From Oenanthe sinensis (Eukaryota; Streptophyta; Magnoliopsida; Apiales; Apiaceae): DNA of 64,000 bases. This document shows, piece after piece, positions 1-12,277 of this stretch (position 1 is the first letter of the stretch; the number at the start of each line of letters is the position of its first letter). The stretch covers positions 4,447,501-4,511,500 of the forward strand of contig CM053809.1 in assembly GCA_028671895.1 (NCBI GenBank), read 5' to 3'. Position numbers and translations under genes: made by a program. The notes below the pieces were generated by a model. The model saw only the letters and a program-made list of their open reading frames with translations. It had not been told where the DNA came from and did not search any database.

Positions 1-3000
1 ACATCAGGTATCATTTTTTTCGAGATTGTCCTTAGTAAAATAACTTGTAGATATTTGTTAAATAACTTGATGAATTCATTTTATCTAAGTTGGTTAGTAA
101 ACTTTTGATATTATTTATTTGCATGTATGTTGGAAATCACATCTGTAAGGAATTCTCAAATGAGTTCACAAGTATTAAAATTTTAATATTTAAAGGACTT
201 GTAAATTTATTTTAAATCCAGTACCTCATACTTTTTTCTATTACTTTTAATTATCTTGTTTACAATGTTATATGCATATGTGGTAGTTAAATGATTTAGC
301 ATAAAAGTTAGCAGCATAATTATTTATATGTTAAATATTTGATGAATATTAGTCAATGATATCTGCTTAATTGCTTTGATATTTTTAAATATTTTATTAC
401 AAATAATTATGATACTTTTGATATTAGTGACAGTATTTAGAATTTATGTTCTAAATAAATAATGCATATTTCAAAACTCATTAATATTGGAAGATGAAGT
501 ATTTTTTTAAGTCATGTGTATAAAACTCTCAATATTTTATATACTTAAAAAATATTTCTAAATTTGATTTTGTTTACGAGGACTTGTAATTATGATCACA
601 AGTATTAAATGTTAATATTTAAAGAACTTGTAAATTTCTTTTCAACTATTTTCTCAAGCTTACGTATATTAATAATAACTGTTATGAGTATAATTGTAAT
701 ATGCTTGAGTGACAATTATTAGATATAACGTAGGAAGTTAGATGCTAATATTCAATCTAATGAATATTTTAGTATTTAGCCAATTTAATTTTATCTTATT
801 AAAATTATGGATTGAAGCAATTCAATTATTATTCGTTTCATAATTCTGATTTGATAAAATACTAGAAGCATAATTTCTGGCATTTTGAAATTATTGATAA
901 ATATCAAATAATGATATTTTGTTAATGTTTCTTTACAATTAATTGTGATATTTTTAATATTAGTGATAATACAAGTTGATTATCTGAAATTACTAATAAT
1001 AAAAATATGTCTTAATGCTTATTGTTCTACTGTACTAAATATAAGTATTTAATTTATTTTGATTTATTTAAATTATGATGATATAAAACAATTCAGTGAT
1101 ATATTGGTTTCATGATTTTAGTAAATTAAAATAAATTTGCAGCATAATTATTCGTAGTATAAATATTTTTTTATTACTTTGTTATAATTGATTAATATTT
1201 TATTACAAAATAATTGTGATATATTGATACTAATGGATTTGCTTAGTCTTTATTCTAAGTAAAAATTGATTTTTGAAAAAGCCGTTAGTATTAGTATATT
1301 TAGTTTTCTTTCTTTGACTGAATTTTAAACTTGAATGTATTAAAAAGAATTTCTTGTCTATTTCTTTTTCAAATTGTTTTATTCAAAGATACATTCATTT
1401 TTCTATCAGATTTGAGAAGAAAACCTCAAAAATTCTTTTTCAAAATTTCTCTTTTGAAAATATTTTGATTTACAGCCCTATTTTGATTTCTAAAACCTAG
1501 GGTGCGAATCAAATTTTTCTTGAGGATATTTTTCTCCAATATCAAAATCTATCATTCTCTCTCAAAAGCTGTTTTTAAAAGTTTTATCTTTAAAAGCTTT
1601 TTCTCTCTTAATTTTTCCTTTTAAAGTGGCAGATACTTTGTGACTGCTATTTTATTTAGAGAAATTATTTTTACTTCGAGGTACCAATCACTAGTAAATT
1701 TATTTATTTATAAATACTTGTTTCAATGTATGTTTCAAATTGATTCAGAGTATCTAAACAGTGGTTGTTTCTTTGAAGGCCTAGTGCTGTATTGTTAAGC
1801 ATTCATTCACCCCAATTGTCTTGATTTTATTTTAAGTCGGGGATATTATCATGTGGACGAAAATGATATAAATCATAATTGCATTATGAGTCGGAAAATC
1901 ATAGTCCTCTATCTGATAAGCATATTTTGCAAAACTATTTTCAAAACTTACAATACTTAAGTTTTAAAGGAAAAGAGTATTTTTATTGAGATAGAATGTG
2001 GTAAGAGTATTGAATTTCTTCTTTGGTATAAATTTCCATGTTTTGTTATGGGAAGTTTGCCTTATAAAAAATTCATAAGGGATAGAATTTTTCTCTGATA
2101 CACTTTCCCGCGTTTTATTATGGGATAAGTATCTTGCAGAAAATTTCTATTAGTATCATGTTCTTAAATGATAAATCTTTAGAACCGATAAAACTTTTTT
2201 ACTAAAAGTGCTTTAATGCAATCCATTACCATTCTTTATTATATTTTTCCTTCTCATTGGGATAAAAGATATATTTTGGAATGTTAAGGTGATTATCTTT
2301 TAATCTTGATTGATTCTTTCCGATCAGTCCTAATGACTTAAAAAGCTGGCCAGGAGGTTGAAAACCCATCAATCTCTTACCCGAGCCTTAATACCAAACA
2401 CTGATTCATCCACTTCCATATTTATTAACCCTTGGAGATATAAGGAACACATGTTAGTTAGAGATTGATTAGGGAGAAACTGCACTTGATGCAGCAAATA
2501 AGGATTAAGTCGGAAGTGCACCCATAGCTCTACCTCTAGAGAAGAAAAGTAGTACATAAACTGAGGTAACTGTAAGCTCATCTGCATCTTTTCAAAAGGA
2601 TGCAAAGCTGAAAAGGCAATAAAACTATCTCTGGAATCATTCTCTCAACAGGGTGAGTCCATTGAATTTCGCTCGTCAGCCAGAGTATCTTGTAATGATT
2701 CAAGCACACCACTGGCACTCATGCTGATGGTAAGCCTAAACAGATAAATTCTAGGAACACATTGCAAGACATGCACATTGTGAGGTATAGGCATTTAGAA
2801 GAGATACTGACTCTAGCCATGCACTACATTGTCAAGTGTATCTACCTCAAACAGAAGTTAATCTTCTGCATCCTGAAAGGGAGATCTTTTGTTCAGATTT
2901 ATCTGGGCTTGAGAGGCAACTGTTTGACAAGAATTCTTCGGATGAGTCAAGTAGGGTATTTTACACGAAATTCCCGTCATAGGGTTAAGAGGGAAACGTA

Positions 3001-3720
3001 GACTCTAAATTACCATTCATTACATTGTCTACTACGTCGCCCCTCTTGGAAAGAATATTTCCAGATCCTGAAAAGGAATGTCCACCTCCCATTTACGGAG
3101 AAGGTGTGAGGCAACTCCTTGATAGAACAAGGCAGGATTCCCTAACAGATATTAATATCTTGGGATAACACATCTCAAAGAGGTGAGGCTCAACTAGACA
3201 GTAATTTAGCAAAAGCTAATGTGTCTGGTGCTGAGACAGTGCTTATGATGATAGATCAAGAACACCTCAAAAAGGCAATTCTCCACTTGATAGTGATTCA
3301 GTTCATTCTGATGATTCAGGTGTTTGGAATATAAATGCATTGATGGATTTCACTTGCAGGTACAAAATGTTATATTTGGAATGCAGAGTGAAAGAGAGAG
3401 AGAGAGAGAGAGAGAAACACCTAAGTAAAAGTGAGGGATAGATACACTTGAGTGAGAGATAGGGAGATAAAGAGTGAAACACTTCTAAGTGCTCGACACT
3501 TGAGTGTAAACACCAACAGAACGTAGTAAAAGTGAGGAAACCATAGACCAAACACTTAACCTTGCTAGATGCTACTTCTGAAAGAAAAGCTACTATGTTT
3601 TCCCAATTAATTACAGACGAGAACCTTTTTTGGAAGACAAACCATTCAAAAGATAGGCCATTGGAGGATTCCTCAACTAAGGGGGAGAATTTATAGGAAG
3701 AAAAAGGAAGTTAATAAAGC
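1..3720 (+). mobile_element. Copy C': 3' half of a SIRE-type copia element, truncated
   Basis: The first ~130 bases translate on the + strand as the eroded C-terminal tail of a copia RNase H region (a QIFV..LDEFILSKLV pattern with a stop). About 2.2 kb of AT-rich, non-coding sequence with loose internal repeats follows, for example related blocks near 176, 608 and 1139. From about 2360 to 3650 there is a broken ORF3-like relic, a GA microsatellite at about 3391-3414 and a purine tract CTAAGGGGGAGA at about 3676-3688. The whole stretch matches 24565-28090 in inverted orientation at roughly 90% by eye, so it is a second copy of the C family. It stops inside the internal region at 3720 without reaching an LTR, so the boundary with element B is a rearrangement or deletion. 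The short ORFs in it look like chance. Confidence 0.75.
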
Positions 3721-4273
3721 TACTATGTTACCACAGTGAGTTACTTGTCTGTTCTATAAGGCATATTGTGTAAGTTTCCATTTCTAGAGATAACATTCTT
3801 AACATTAAACTTAACCTTGTTGCAGACACGAGTTAGATGACTAGGCGACCCACAATTGTTACACAGCTTTCTAGGAGCATTAGGAATGTAATCATAATTG
3901 TTCTTTTTGTTTATTCCTAATTTTCCATTTCTGTTTTTCTTGATCTTCATGACAGTATATTTAGAAGTTACTGTCATGCTGGTGTTGACAGTAGGTTTTT
4001 GGTGGAGTTGTCTTGACAGTAAGTTTGGATCTTAAAGTCTTGACAGCATCTTTTAAACTTACTGTCAAGCTAGTGTTGACAGTATCTTTTAAACAAAGGT
4101 TACTGTCAGGATTAATACTAACTGTCTTGGGGATTTTGACAGTATCTTTTTCCTTAAGGGATATATTGATAGCTTCTTTGTCCTCATCATTTATCTCTTG
4201 TTTGATTAGCAAAGCTACCTCATCAAATTCAAACTCAGCCTTTTTGAACAGTGGATTTTTCTCTTTCTTTAAC
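3721..4273 (-). pseudogene. gag: Element B gag, 3' portion
   Basis: The reverse strand reads as the C-terminal part of a copia Gag. There is a lysine/asparagine-rich KKNRNGKLGINK segment followed by a CCHC zinc knuckle, CNNCGSPSHLTRVC, at about 3800-3850. The same KNRNGK..GINK plus knuckle layout occurs in the gags of D (31870-31990) and G (62160-62280). It is the continuation of the gag relic at 19090-20837: the two halves share the flanking TTAAC, and the frame runs through the site if element A is removed. The stretch 3949-4150 is dense in TGACAGTA/TACTGTCA, the B-family word. It is cut at 3720 by the junction with C'. Confidence 0.8.
4269..4273. repeat. Target-site duplication of A, left copy
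   Basis: TTAAC directly before the TG that opens the 5' LTR of element A. The identical pentamer lies directly after the CA of the 3' LTR at 19085-19089. Confidence 0.95.
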
Positions 4274-4916
4274 TGAAAGGCATAGGTGTACTAACTTGTA
4301 ACACTTAATTACTACGTAACTCAACTAGAGAAAAGATAAAACAACAGCAAAACAAGAGAAACTGAAGAAGCACATGGAATCAATCAACTGAAGAAATGGC
4401 AATGATACTTGATAACTACAAGTAACTAATTTGGTTAATCAAGGATGCATAAGTGAGAAGAAGTTCAATTTCAGTATTGCTCATGCCCTAACTTATCTAA
4501 TGGAGAATCAAATTAATGTCAAAGAAGTATCAAGAAGACCAAAGTGATTTCATGTAATGTATATCAACATCTGGATAATGTAAAGGTTAATCAACAAATG
4601 AGAACTGACATTTAGAAGCAAGAACCCCTACAAGACTAGTCACTTATGAACCAGACCATTGCATCAAGTGTCAGGACATTGGAGGCAAGTTCATGTCAGT
4701 AATAGAAGATCTCATTTGAATTGAGTGAGGAAAAGAAATTGAAGAAGCCAAGGAAACTTGCTCATAAAAGGTTAATCCTCAATTAGTCACTAAAGAAGGT
4801 CAACATTGGATGAGTGCATATTTACTAAGGCAAATGTCGATCCGCAGCAGATCGAGATGCGGGTCGAGATTTATAATTGAAGTAAAACATTGCAAAGGCA
4901 AATCTCGATCCACGGC

Positions 4917-5064
4917 AGATCGAGATCGAGATTCTCTCAGATCGAGATCGAGATTCTCTCAGATCGAGATCGAGATTCTCCCAGATCGAGATCGAGATTC
5001 TCCCAGATCGAGATCGAGATTCTCCCAGATCGAGATCGAGATTTTCACAGATCGAGATCGAGAT
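4917..5064 (+). repeat. 22-bp tandem repeat carrying the A-family word
   Basis: Six units of the form AGATCGAGATCGAGATTCTC plus two variable bases, then a partial unit. The 3' LTR has five units (18476-18601), so one unit changed since insertion or during reverse transcription. Inverted TCTCGATC and GATCGAGA flank the array start, which gives it self-complementarity. Confidence 0.93.
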
Positions 5065-5232
5065 GGGTCTAGGCGAAGATCGAGATGCGGGTAGATATGT
5101 AGCATTTAATGTTCAAGGGACAAGTGGCTTATTGTGAACGGTTGATCCAGAGTGGTTGAGAAAGTGCTTTTTGTTGAAGAGTCCTGATTGGGCCACGTAC
5201 ACAAAAAGGACAAGATCAAGACTACACGACAT

Positions 5233-5240
5233 TATAAAAG
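5233..5240 (+). promoter_or_regulatory. Probable TATA box of the A 5' LTR
   Basis: TATAAAAG about 170 bp downstream of the repeat cluster and 312 bp before the LTR end, a plausible U3/R boundary. It is conserved in the 3' LTR at 18770-18777. An ACGT-core element (GCCACGTAC) lies about 40 bp upstream. Confidence 0.6.
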
Positions 5241-5554
5241 CAGCACTTTGTTTTATTAGAAGAAGGACTTTTATCTCTGTATTTTTAAACGATATATTAA
5301 AAAGAGAGAGCATTTACTGTAAAACAAAAGTGAGAGAGAGGATCAGTTGAATCTAACTTTAATTGCTGTATTTATTGTTCAACTGATCATGATGCCTTTA
5401 TGAATGTTGTAGCAAATCCTTCAATGAATATAAAGATATATTCTTGAAATTCTGTGTCATCATTTATTACCTGCATATTTATACATTCTCTCATTATTCT
5501 AAAAAGTTGTATTCACCCCCCCCCCCCCCTCTACAACACTTTGGACCTAACAAT

Positions 5555-5566
5555 TGGTATCAGAGC
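5555..5566 (+). other. Primer binding site of element A
   Basis: TGGTATCAGAGC is complementary to the 3' end of plant initiator-methionine tRNA, the standard copia minus-strand primer. It lies two bases after the LTR. Confidence 0.95.
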
Positions 5567-6049
5567 CCCTGTTAAACACATCTAACAGAGATCCTATTGT
5601 GTTGTTTGAGTTGGTTCTTGAAAATCCCAAATCTAATTTTTCTTGAAGTTTATGCCGAAAGTTTTTATTTGTTTCTTCCTGGAAAAGTCATAGATCTAAA
5701 AAGTTCTAAGTAATGGTGTAAGGAATATTTGTACAAAATTCCAAAATATTGTACTTTAGAGCTTTGTGGATTTTCTTGTGGACAAAACTGGAATCAACTG
5801 ATTGACTAAACAAAAAGGACAAATTCGAACTACTGTCAACTAGATAGTGGACAGCTTTTTGTTTGGACTTGGAATACTGGTGGACCCTGCTACTGTTCCT
5901 GTGATTAGAACTAACTTGCTTGAATCTTAAGTGCAAAATCCGTTGGATATTAAGTGTTGAATTTTTAAAGTGAGATAATTAATTTTTCAAGTAAATACAA
6001 TTTATTGTAATTTGAAAAGTGTATTATCTTAATTTTAAACTTTATTAAA
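5567..6049 (+). other. Element A untranslated leader
   Basis: A stretch of 483 bases between the primer site and the gag ATG. I see no open frame of note. It would be expected to hold packaging and dimerisation signals, but none is identifiable by eye. Confidence 0.5.
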
Positions 6050-8599
6050 ATGGCCGCCGCACACAGATTTAAGATACCTCCGTTTGATGCACAACATTAT
6101 GACGAATGGACCGGAAGGATGAAAGCCTACCTTGAATCAATAAACAAGGTATACTTGATAATATTGGAGAACGGTCCATACATACCCATGAGAATTGAGC
6201 CAGAGCGAATGGAAGGAGGGATACTAATACCATCCCGGTCTGTTCCTAAAGAGGAAATGGAGTTTTCAGACGCAGATAAAGAATTGGTTGGTATGGATGC
6301 GTCGTTACGCAACGTCATAATTGAATCCCTAAACTCAGAGTACTATGTTCAAATAAAGGGATTAAAAATAGCTAAAGCCATGTGGGATAAACTGGCTGTA
6401 GTGATGGAGGGGACCGAGGAAGTTAGAGATAATCACAAGCGCATTCTGATATCTGAATATGAATCGTTCATATGCGAACGAGGAGAAAGTGTAGCGGATG
6501 TTTACAAACGTTACAGTAAATTGCTTATCGAGCTGAGTATAAGAGATAAAGTCTATCCACTAGCAGATTCAAATATCAAGTTTCTCTTGAATTTGCCTAA
6601 ACATCTGGAACATAGGATCACTGCCATTCGAGAGTCAAGAGACTTGAAAAATACTTCTCTCGAAAAGCTGTATGGTGTTTTGAAGACCTACGAGCTGGAG
6701 CATGAACAAAATGACAGAAGAAGATCCTACAATAGTGGAGAACACAAAGCGGTAAGTGAGTCTGGACTTGTAGCTGAAGAGTCTGCTGTAAAGGCACTTG
6801 CAGCTGTCTCATTGAAAACTGCTAATCCTGAAAGGGTTGTATTAGACATTGAAGATCCATCCGAAGAAAGTGAGGTTGAATACTATACACTTGAAGAGCT
6901 GGACAAATTAGAAGACAAGTCATATGCTTGTATTGCTCGAGAATTTGCTCATATCAGCTTCAGGAAGCAAAGAAGAGGTAAAGGACGATTTGGTAGTTCT
7001 TTCAGCCGAAGAGGTAGCAGTAGCAGCAGAGGCAGTAGTGTAAGTGGTCGGGGAAGTTACAGCGGTCGAAGTAGCACATCTGGTAGTGGCTACAGACCTA
7101 ACCTGGTAGACAAGAACAAGTTCAGATGCTACAACTGCAATGAATTGGGGCACTTTGCAACAGAGTGCAAGAAGCCCAAGTACGTTCATCCCAAGGAATC
7201 CTATGCTGATCTGAAAAAGAAATATGATGCCTTGGTTAGCAAGCAACAGAAGGGAAGCCGGGCTTATGTTGTGACTGAAGGGAAGGGTTGGGACGAGTCT
7301 GATGAAGATGAAGATCAGGAGCTATGCAACTTCGCTTTAATGGCAAAATCTTCAGAACAATCAGAGGTACCAATTCTAACCGTAAATGAAATGTCTATTC
7401 CTGAGTATCAAAATGAATTAGCTGCCATGACTAAAGACATGTACAATCTCCAACTAAATCTAATTGTTGTTAATGAGGAAAATGCTAAACTCTCCCTTAA
7501 GAATAGACTTCTCGAGGCCAGGGTAGAGGAATTAGAATCAGGAGAAAGTAAAGAAAGGCAGTTAATGAATCAGGTAGACGTTTTAGAACACAAGCTTAAG
7601 ATTAGGGAAGACCTTAACAAAGAACTTAAAAATGAATTAGCTGAGCTTAAAATAACATGTCAATCTTTTAAAGAAGCCGCTAATAAAGTTTTCGTAGAAA
7701 GGGACATGTACATGAAACTGGCAGGCAAGAGTAAAAATGTAAAAGTAAACATAGGACTTGACTACACACAGAAAAAGAAAAATAGGGCTGCTGAGTTGTT
7801 AGAGCCAGTGTTAGTCAAAGAAAATGTGCCTGAGGTTTTAGTGGATGTTAGAAAACCTATCTTTAAGCAGTTTGAGCCCAGGACCATAGATCCTGTTGCT
7901 ACTAAAATTGAACAAGAGATTAAAATTGAAAGAGATTCAGAAGAAAAAGTAGTAGAACCTACAACTTCTAAGAGAGCGAGTAAGATTGCTTATGCTAAGA
8001 GAGGTGTAGGAACCAAGGAGGCTAAGACGATGTCATATAACCAATGGGTAGCAGGGTCAGTCCAAATGAAAACACCTGTAGAGGTAGTTAAAACTGAACC
8101 TGTATCTGTATCTACATCTACACGAGCTAGGAAGGCATGCTATATTTGCAATCAAACTGATCATTTGTCTTACTATTGCCCGTTCTATGTAGAGGAAGAA
8201 AAATCTGTTGGTTGTAATACCATGCCTGCAACTACTGCTTTGCATAACATGTATGCAAATCATGCTAAATGCAATAATCCTAATTGTATGCCATGTGCTG
8301 TAAACATCATGCATGCTTATTTTAATTTAATGAATACTGCTAGTGCATCTGTTGAACATTCATCTAGTAGTAGTAAGAAAAAGCATGCTGGGTCAAAGAC
8401 TAAGACTTCAAGTCCTCCTAAAGTTAGGAGTGACCAGTCTACTCCCAAACCTGACAAACCAGTCAAGGTTGACAAGGGAAAAGACAAAGTCAAGATGAAT
8501 GCCCCTGATGGCAACAAGGCAAAGCCTTCTGTATCTGAAAAGAAAAAGGAAATTATTGGTGTCGGGCCCAAACATCATTGGGTTCCGAAGAACACCTAA
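6050..8599 (+). CDS. gag: Element A Gag polyprotein (849 aa, intact)
   Basis: The start is the ATG in AAAATGG, a good plant context, opening with MAAAHRFKIPPFDAQHYDEW, the usual copia Gag N-terminus. The capsid-like part runs to about residue 230 and contains the conserved LKNTSLEKLYGVLKTYELEHEQ segment. An RGS/S-rich basic linker follows. Zinc knuckles are CYNCNELGHFATEC at residues 360-373 and CYICNQTDHLSYYC from residue 697, with a third Cys cluster (CNNPNCMPC) after it. A leucine/glutamate-rich coiled-coil segment lies between the knuckles at about residues 450-550. Gag packages the genomic RNA in cytoplasmic particles. The stop TAA overlaps pol in the -1 frame. There are no internal stops, unlike the pol that follows. 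Confidence 0.93.
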   Translation: MAAAHRFKIPPFDAQHYDEWTGRMKAYLESINKVYLIILENGPYIPMRIEPERMEGGILIPSRSVPKEEMEFSDADKELVGMDASLRNVIIESLNSEYYVQIKGLKIAKAMWDKLAVVMEGTEEVRDNHKRILISEYESFICERGESVADVYKRYSKLLIELSIRDKVYPLADSNIKFLLNLPKHLEHRITAIRESRDLKNTSLEKLYGVLKTYELEHEQNDRRRSYNSGEHKAVSESGLVAEESAVKALAAVSLKTANPERVVLDIEDPSEESEVEYYTLEELDKLEDKSYACIAREFAHISFRKQRRGKGRFGSSFSRRGSSSSRGSSVSGRGSYSGRSSTSGSGYRPNLVDKNKFRCYNCNELGHFATECKKPKYVHPKESYADLKKKYDALVSKQQKGSRAYVVTEGKGWDESDEDEDQELCNFALMAKSSEQSEVPILTVNEMSIPEYQNELAAMTKDMYNLQLNLIVVNEENAKLSLKNRLLEARVEELESGESKERQLMNQVDVLEHKLKIREDLNKELKNELAELKITCQSFKEAANKVFVERDMYMKLAGKSKNVKVNIGLDYTQKKKNRAAELLEPVLVKENVPEVLVDVRKPIFKQFEPRTIDPVATKIEQEIKIERDSEEKVVEPTTSKRASKIAYAKRGVGTKEAKTMSYNQWVAGSVQMKTPVEVVKTEPVSVSTSTRARKACYICNQTDHLSYYCPFYVEEEKSVGCNTMPATTALHNMYANHAKCNNPNCMPCAVNIMHAYFNLMNTASASVEHSSSSSKKKHAGSKTKTSSPPKVRSDQSTPKPDKPVKVDKGKDKVKMNAPDGNKAKPSVSEKKKEIIGVGPKHHWVPKNT

Positions 8600-11500
8600 C
8601 CTTTCTGGATTTGCAGGGCAGTGAACAAGAAAAGAGTAAAGTCATATGGGTGCTGGACAGTGGAGCATCGAGGCATATGACCGGCAATAAGTCCCTGCTA
8701 ACAGATTTGGTGTTGAGAGCCGGCTCCGTGGTTACTTTTGGAGATAACAGCAAAGGTTACACTCGGGGATATGGCAAGATTGTTTGTGGAAATGTTATCA
8801 TTGAGGACGTATCTTTTGTGGAAGGATTGCGACATAATCTCCTCAGCGTTAGTCAGTTCACCGACAAGGGTTTTGACGTCAACTTTGGGAAGCATGTATG
8901 TTCGATTCGAAGCAAAAAGGACGGAAGCCTTGCTCTCAAAGGAGTAAGGAAGTCAAATTTGTTCATAGCTGACATGAATTCTGCTGATCAGTCTGAAGTC
9001 ACGTGTTTCTACAGCAAGGCTTCTGCTGATGAAAGTTGGCTATGGCATAAAAGATTATCTCACCTGAACTTTAAAGCAATGAATAATCTCGTAAGGAGAG
9101 AATTGGTGAGAGGGCTGCCGCAGATGGAGTTCACACCAGATGGACTCTGCGAAGCATGTGAGATGGGAAAATCAAAAAGAGCCTCGCATAAGGATAAACA
9201 AGTGAATAGCATTACCGAGCCCCTACAACTTCTTCACATGGATTTGTTTGGACCTGTTAATGTTATGTCAATGTCAAGGAAAAAATATGCGCTGGTAATT
9301 GTCGATGACTTTTCCAAATACACATAGGTGAAGTTTGTGACATCGAAAGATGAAGTGCCACATGAGATCATTAGACATGTACTGGTAATTGAAAACGTAG
9401 CAAGTCTGACTGTGAAGACTATTCGATCCGACAACGGGACAGAATTCAAGAACTCAGTGTTAATGAATTTCTGCATATCTAAAGGGATCAGACGACAGTA
9501 TTCAGCACCGAGAATACCGCAGCAGAATGAGGTGGTAGAAAGGAAGAACAGGACACTGGTTGAAGCAGCTAGGACAATGCTGTATGAGACAAAACTTCCT
9601 TTATATTTTTGGGCTGAAGCAGTTAGCACGGCTTGTTATACACAGAACAGAACCCTGATTATAAAAGACCATATTGAGACGCCGTATTATCTGATGAATA
9701 AAAGAAAACCTTCTATCAACTACTTCCACGTGTTTGGTGCAAAATGCTTTGTGTTAAGAGACAATGCACAACTTGGAAAGTTTGATGCCAAAGCAGATGA
9801 AGGGGTTTTCATTGGATATTCCCTTGAAGCAGTAGCAGCGTACAGGGTGTTTGTGCTTAATGATCGCAAGGTGGTTGAAAGCCTTAATGTCACATTCGAC
9901 GACTCAAAGCTCCCTTCTATACAAAAAGAAGACAGTGAGCCCACTTCCCTAAGATTTGAAAATATGGATATTGATGGAGTGGATACAGTTTCTGAGTCTA
10001 TAGTGCAGGGTAGTGATCCAATGATAAATAATGTAATTAATCAAGAGTCTAGTGTTTCGCAAATTCAAAACACTAGGGCTGAGGGATCACCTTCCGTCAG
10101 ACCTGGTACTAACTCAAGGGGAGTCAGTATGCACTCAGGGGGAGCAGCTCACTCAGGGGGAGCCAGTACTAGCTCAAGGGAAGCTAGTGAAAGTGCTTCT
10201 AGACTAAGTCATCTTCACTTACAAGATCAAGCTGAGTCATCAAGAACATTTGCTAGGGATCGCACTTGGAACAAGGACCATACGTTCGAGCTAATTATTG
10301 GTGATCCAGAAGCCGGAGTGACTACTAGAGGAAAAGTTAGAGCTGAAATTGCCACTGAGAATGAATGTCTATACTCAGTGTTCCTTTCCCAGATGGAACC
10401 TAAAGTGGTGGAAGAAGCTCTAGATGACGCTGATTGGGTGATTGCTATGCAAGAGGAACTCAATCAGTTTGAAAGGCAGAAGGTGTGGAAGCTGGTACCC
10501 AGACCAAAGAATAGATCTGTTGTTGGGACAAAATGGGTATTCAGAAACAAGCTGGATGAAGACGGACTTGTAGCACGAAATAAAGCTCGCCTGGTTGCTA
10601 AGGGTTATACTCAAAGAGAAGGAATTGATTATGATGAAACCTATGCACCAGTGGCAAGCTAGAGGCAGTAAGGATGTTCTTGGCATTCGCAGCACATCAT
10701 GGTTTTAAAGTCTATCAAATGGATGTCAAGAGTGCATTCTTAAACGGTGAACTGGATGAAGAGGTGTATGTCGAGCAACCTCCCGGGTTTATCGACATCA
10801 AATATTGTGATTATGTTTATCGACTCTTCAAATCAGTATATGGCCTTAAGCAGTCTCCGCGGAAGTGGTATGAAACTCTGTCAGACTTCTTACTAGAAAG
10901 TGGTTTCACCAAAGGAGTAATCGACAAGACGCTTTTCTACAAGAAATGCAAAGATGATCTAATAATGGTGCAAGTATATGTGGATGACATTATCTTTGGG
11001 TCTGCAAATGAGAAGCTGTGTGCTAAATTCGCAAAGTTAATGCAACCGAGGTATGAGATGAGCATGATGGGAGAGCTGACGTTCTTTCTCGGTATTCAAG
11101 TTAGTCAGAAGAAGGACGGGATATTTATCTGCCAGACCAAGTACATTCATGATCTATTAAAGAAGTATGGTCTCGAAGATGTATCACAAGCTAAGACTCC
11201 TATGGCAACAGCCACGAAGCTTGAAGAGGATAAACCGGGAAAACCTGTAGACATCTCAAGCTATCGAGGTATGATCGGCTCTCTTTTGTATTTAACTGCT
11301 AGCAGACTTGATATTATGTTCTCTACATGCTTATGTGCAAGGTTCCAAGCGGATCCTAGAGAGTCACATCTCATAGCCGTAAAGCGTATTTTTAGGTATC
11401 TCAAGGGAACATCAAATCTTGGGATTTGGTACCCAAGAGATACAGGGTTTAATCTTGTTGGCTATTCGGATTCAGATTACGCAGGTTGTAGAATAGATAG

Positions 11501-11919
11501 GAAGAGCACTTCAGGAAGCTGTCAGTTTCTTGGAAGAAGGTTGGTGTCTTGGCAAAGCAAGAAACAACACACAGTATCTACCTCGACAGCTGAAGCAGAA
11601 TATATTGCTGCTGGAAGCTGTGTGGCCCAGATACTGTGGATGAAGAACCAACTCAAGGACTACGGTGTGGAAGTATCTAAGATTCCTATCATGTGTGACA
11701 ACACAAGTGCTATTGCAATGACCAACAATCCTGTGGATCACTCAAGGACTAAGCATATTGATATAAGGTATCATTTTATTAGAGAGCATGTGGAAAATGG
11801 AACTGTAGCGTTGCATTTTGTGTACTGAACGTCAAATAGCAGATATATTCACTAAACCTCTAGACGAATCAACATTTTCTAGATTGGTTGGTGAATTGGG
11901 GATGCTTAACACCTGTTAG
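8578..11919 (+). pseudogene. pol: Element A Pol (PR-INT-RT-RNase H), broken
   Basis: It lies in the -1 frame relative to gag. The order is: aspartic protease with VLDSGASRHMTG (8646); the pre-integrase His/Cys module (WHKRLSHLNF..CEAC); integrase core with MDLFGPV, SDNGTEF and a VVERKNRTL glutamate; RT with KWVFRNKLDE..ARLVAKGY and YVDDIIFGS (10978); RNase H with GYSDSDYAGC and STAEAEYIAAGSC. Lesions: TAG at 9325-9327 where relatives have Trp (TGG); a one-base loss near 10657 between APVA and LEAVRMF; a two-base loss near 11822 just before the TERQIADIFTKPLDE tail. Some indels could be assembly errors. The protease reads DSGA where the relative in G has DSGC. As sequenced it cannot supply a full Pol. 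Confidence 0.93.
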
Positions 11920-12277
11920 TTTTGCTACCTATCTGTTATAATTCAGTTTGTGTACATATTATTGTTGTTCATGAATATTCATAATTAATAATGTGTACTT
12001 AACTTCATAAATGTATGTATTGCATCTCATAAAGGGAAGTTAGAAAGTTTCATGAAATTAATCTTGTGTTGATCTGTGTATCTAAATGATTAATGTCTAA
12101 TAATGTGATAGGATTTAATGCTAAACTTAATTTTGTAATGCATGATTTATTTGCTAAATTCCCTGTCGTTTCAAAATTGTAAGTTTCTAAAATGGTGTGA
12201 AAATTTGTGGTGAAATCTTGTGAATTTTACATATAAATGTTTAATTCATCTAATTTCATTAAAATTTTCTAAGGCTA
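11920..12277 (+). other. pol-ORF3 spacer of A, first part
   Basis: Non-coding AT-rich sequence after the pol stop. No gene seen. Confidence 0.6.

Larger units (their letters stand above)
4274..5552 (+). repeat. Element A 5' LTR
   Basis: Begins TGAAAGGCATAGG and ends GGACCTAACA directly before the primer binding site; 1,279 bp. Inside are a block shared with the C and F LTRs (GAACCAGACC-TTGCA, about 4646-4680), the ATCGAGATC repeat cluster (about 4836-5095), a TATA box at 5233 and a run of 15 C near the end. The 3' LTR has only six C before its first T. The open frames across the repeat are arginine/serine-rich by-products of the GATCGA repeat and not genes. Confidence 0.95.

Noticed and set aside
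3391..3414. GA microsatellite as a regulatory element
   Set aside because: The inverted copy of this region lacks a comparable run, so it looks like private slippage.
4810..5094. Arginine/serine-rich open frames across the LTR repeat (also at 18369-18674 and, on the - strand, 12354-12545), resembling SR proteins
   Set aside because: The peptide is a direct by-product of the GATCGA repeat; similar peptides appear in more than one frame, and there is no start context or conserved domain.
5555..5566. tRNA gene
   Set aside because: Only the 12-base primer site matches initiator tRNA; no cloverleaf surrounds it.
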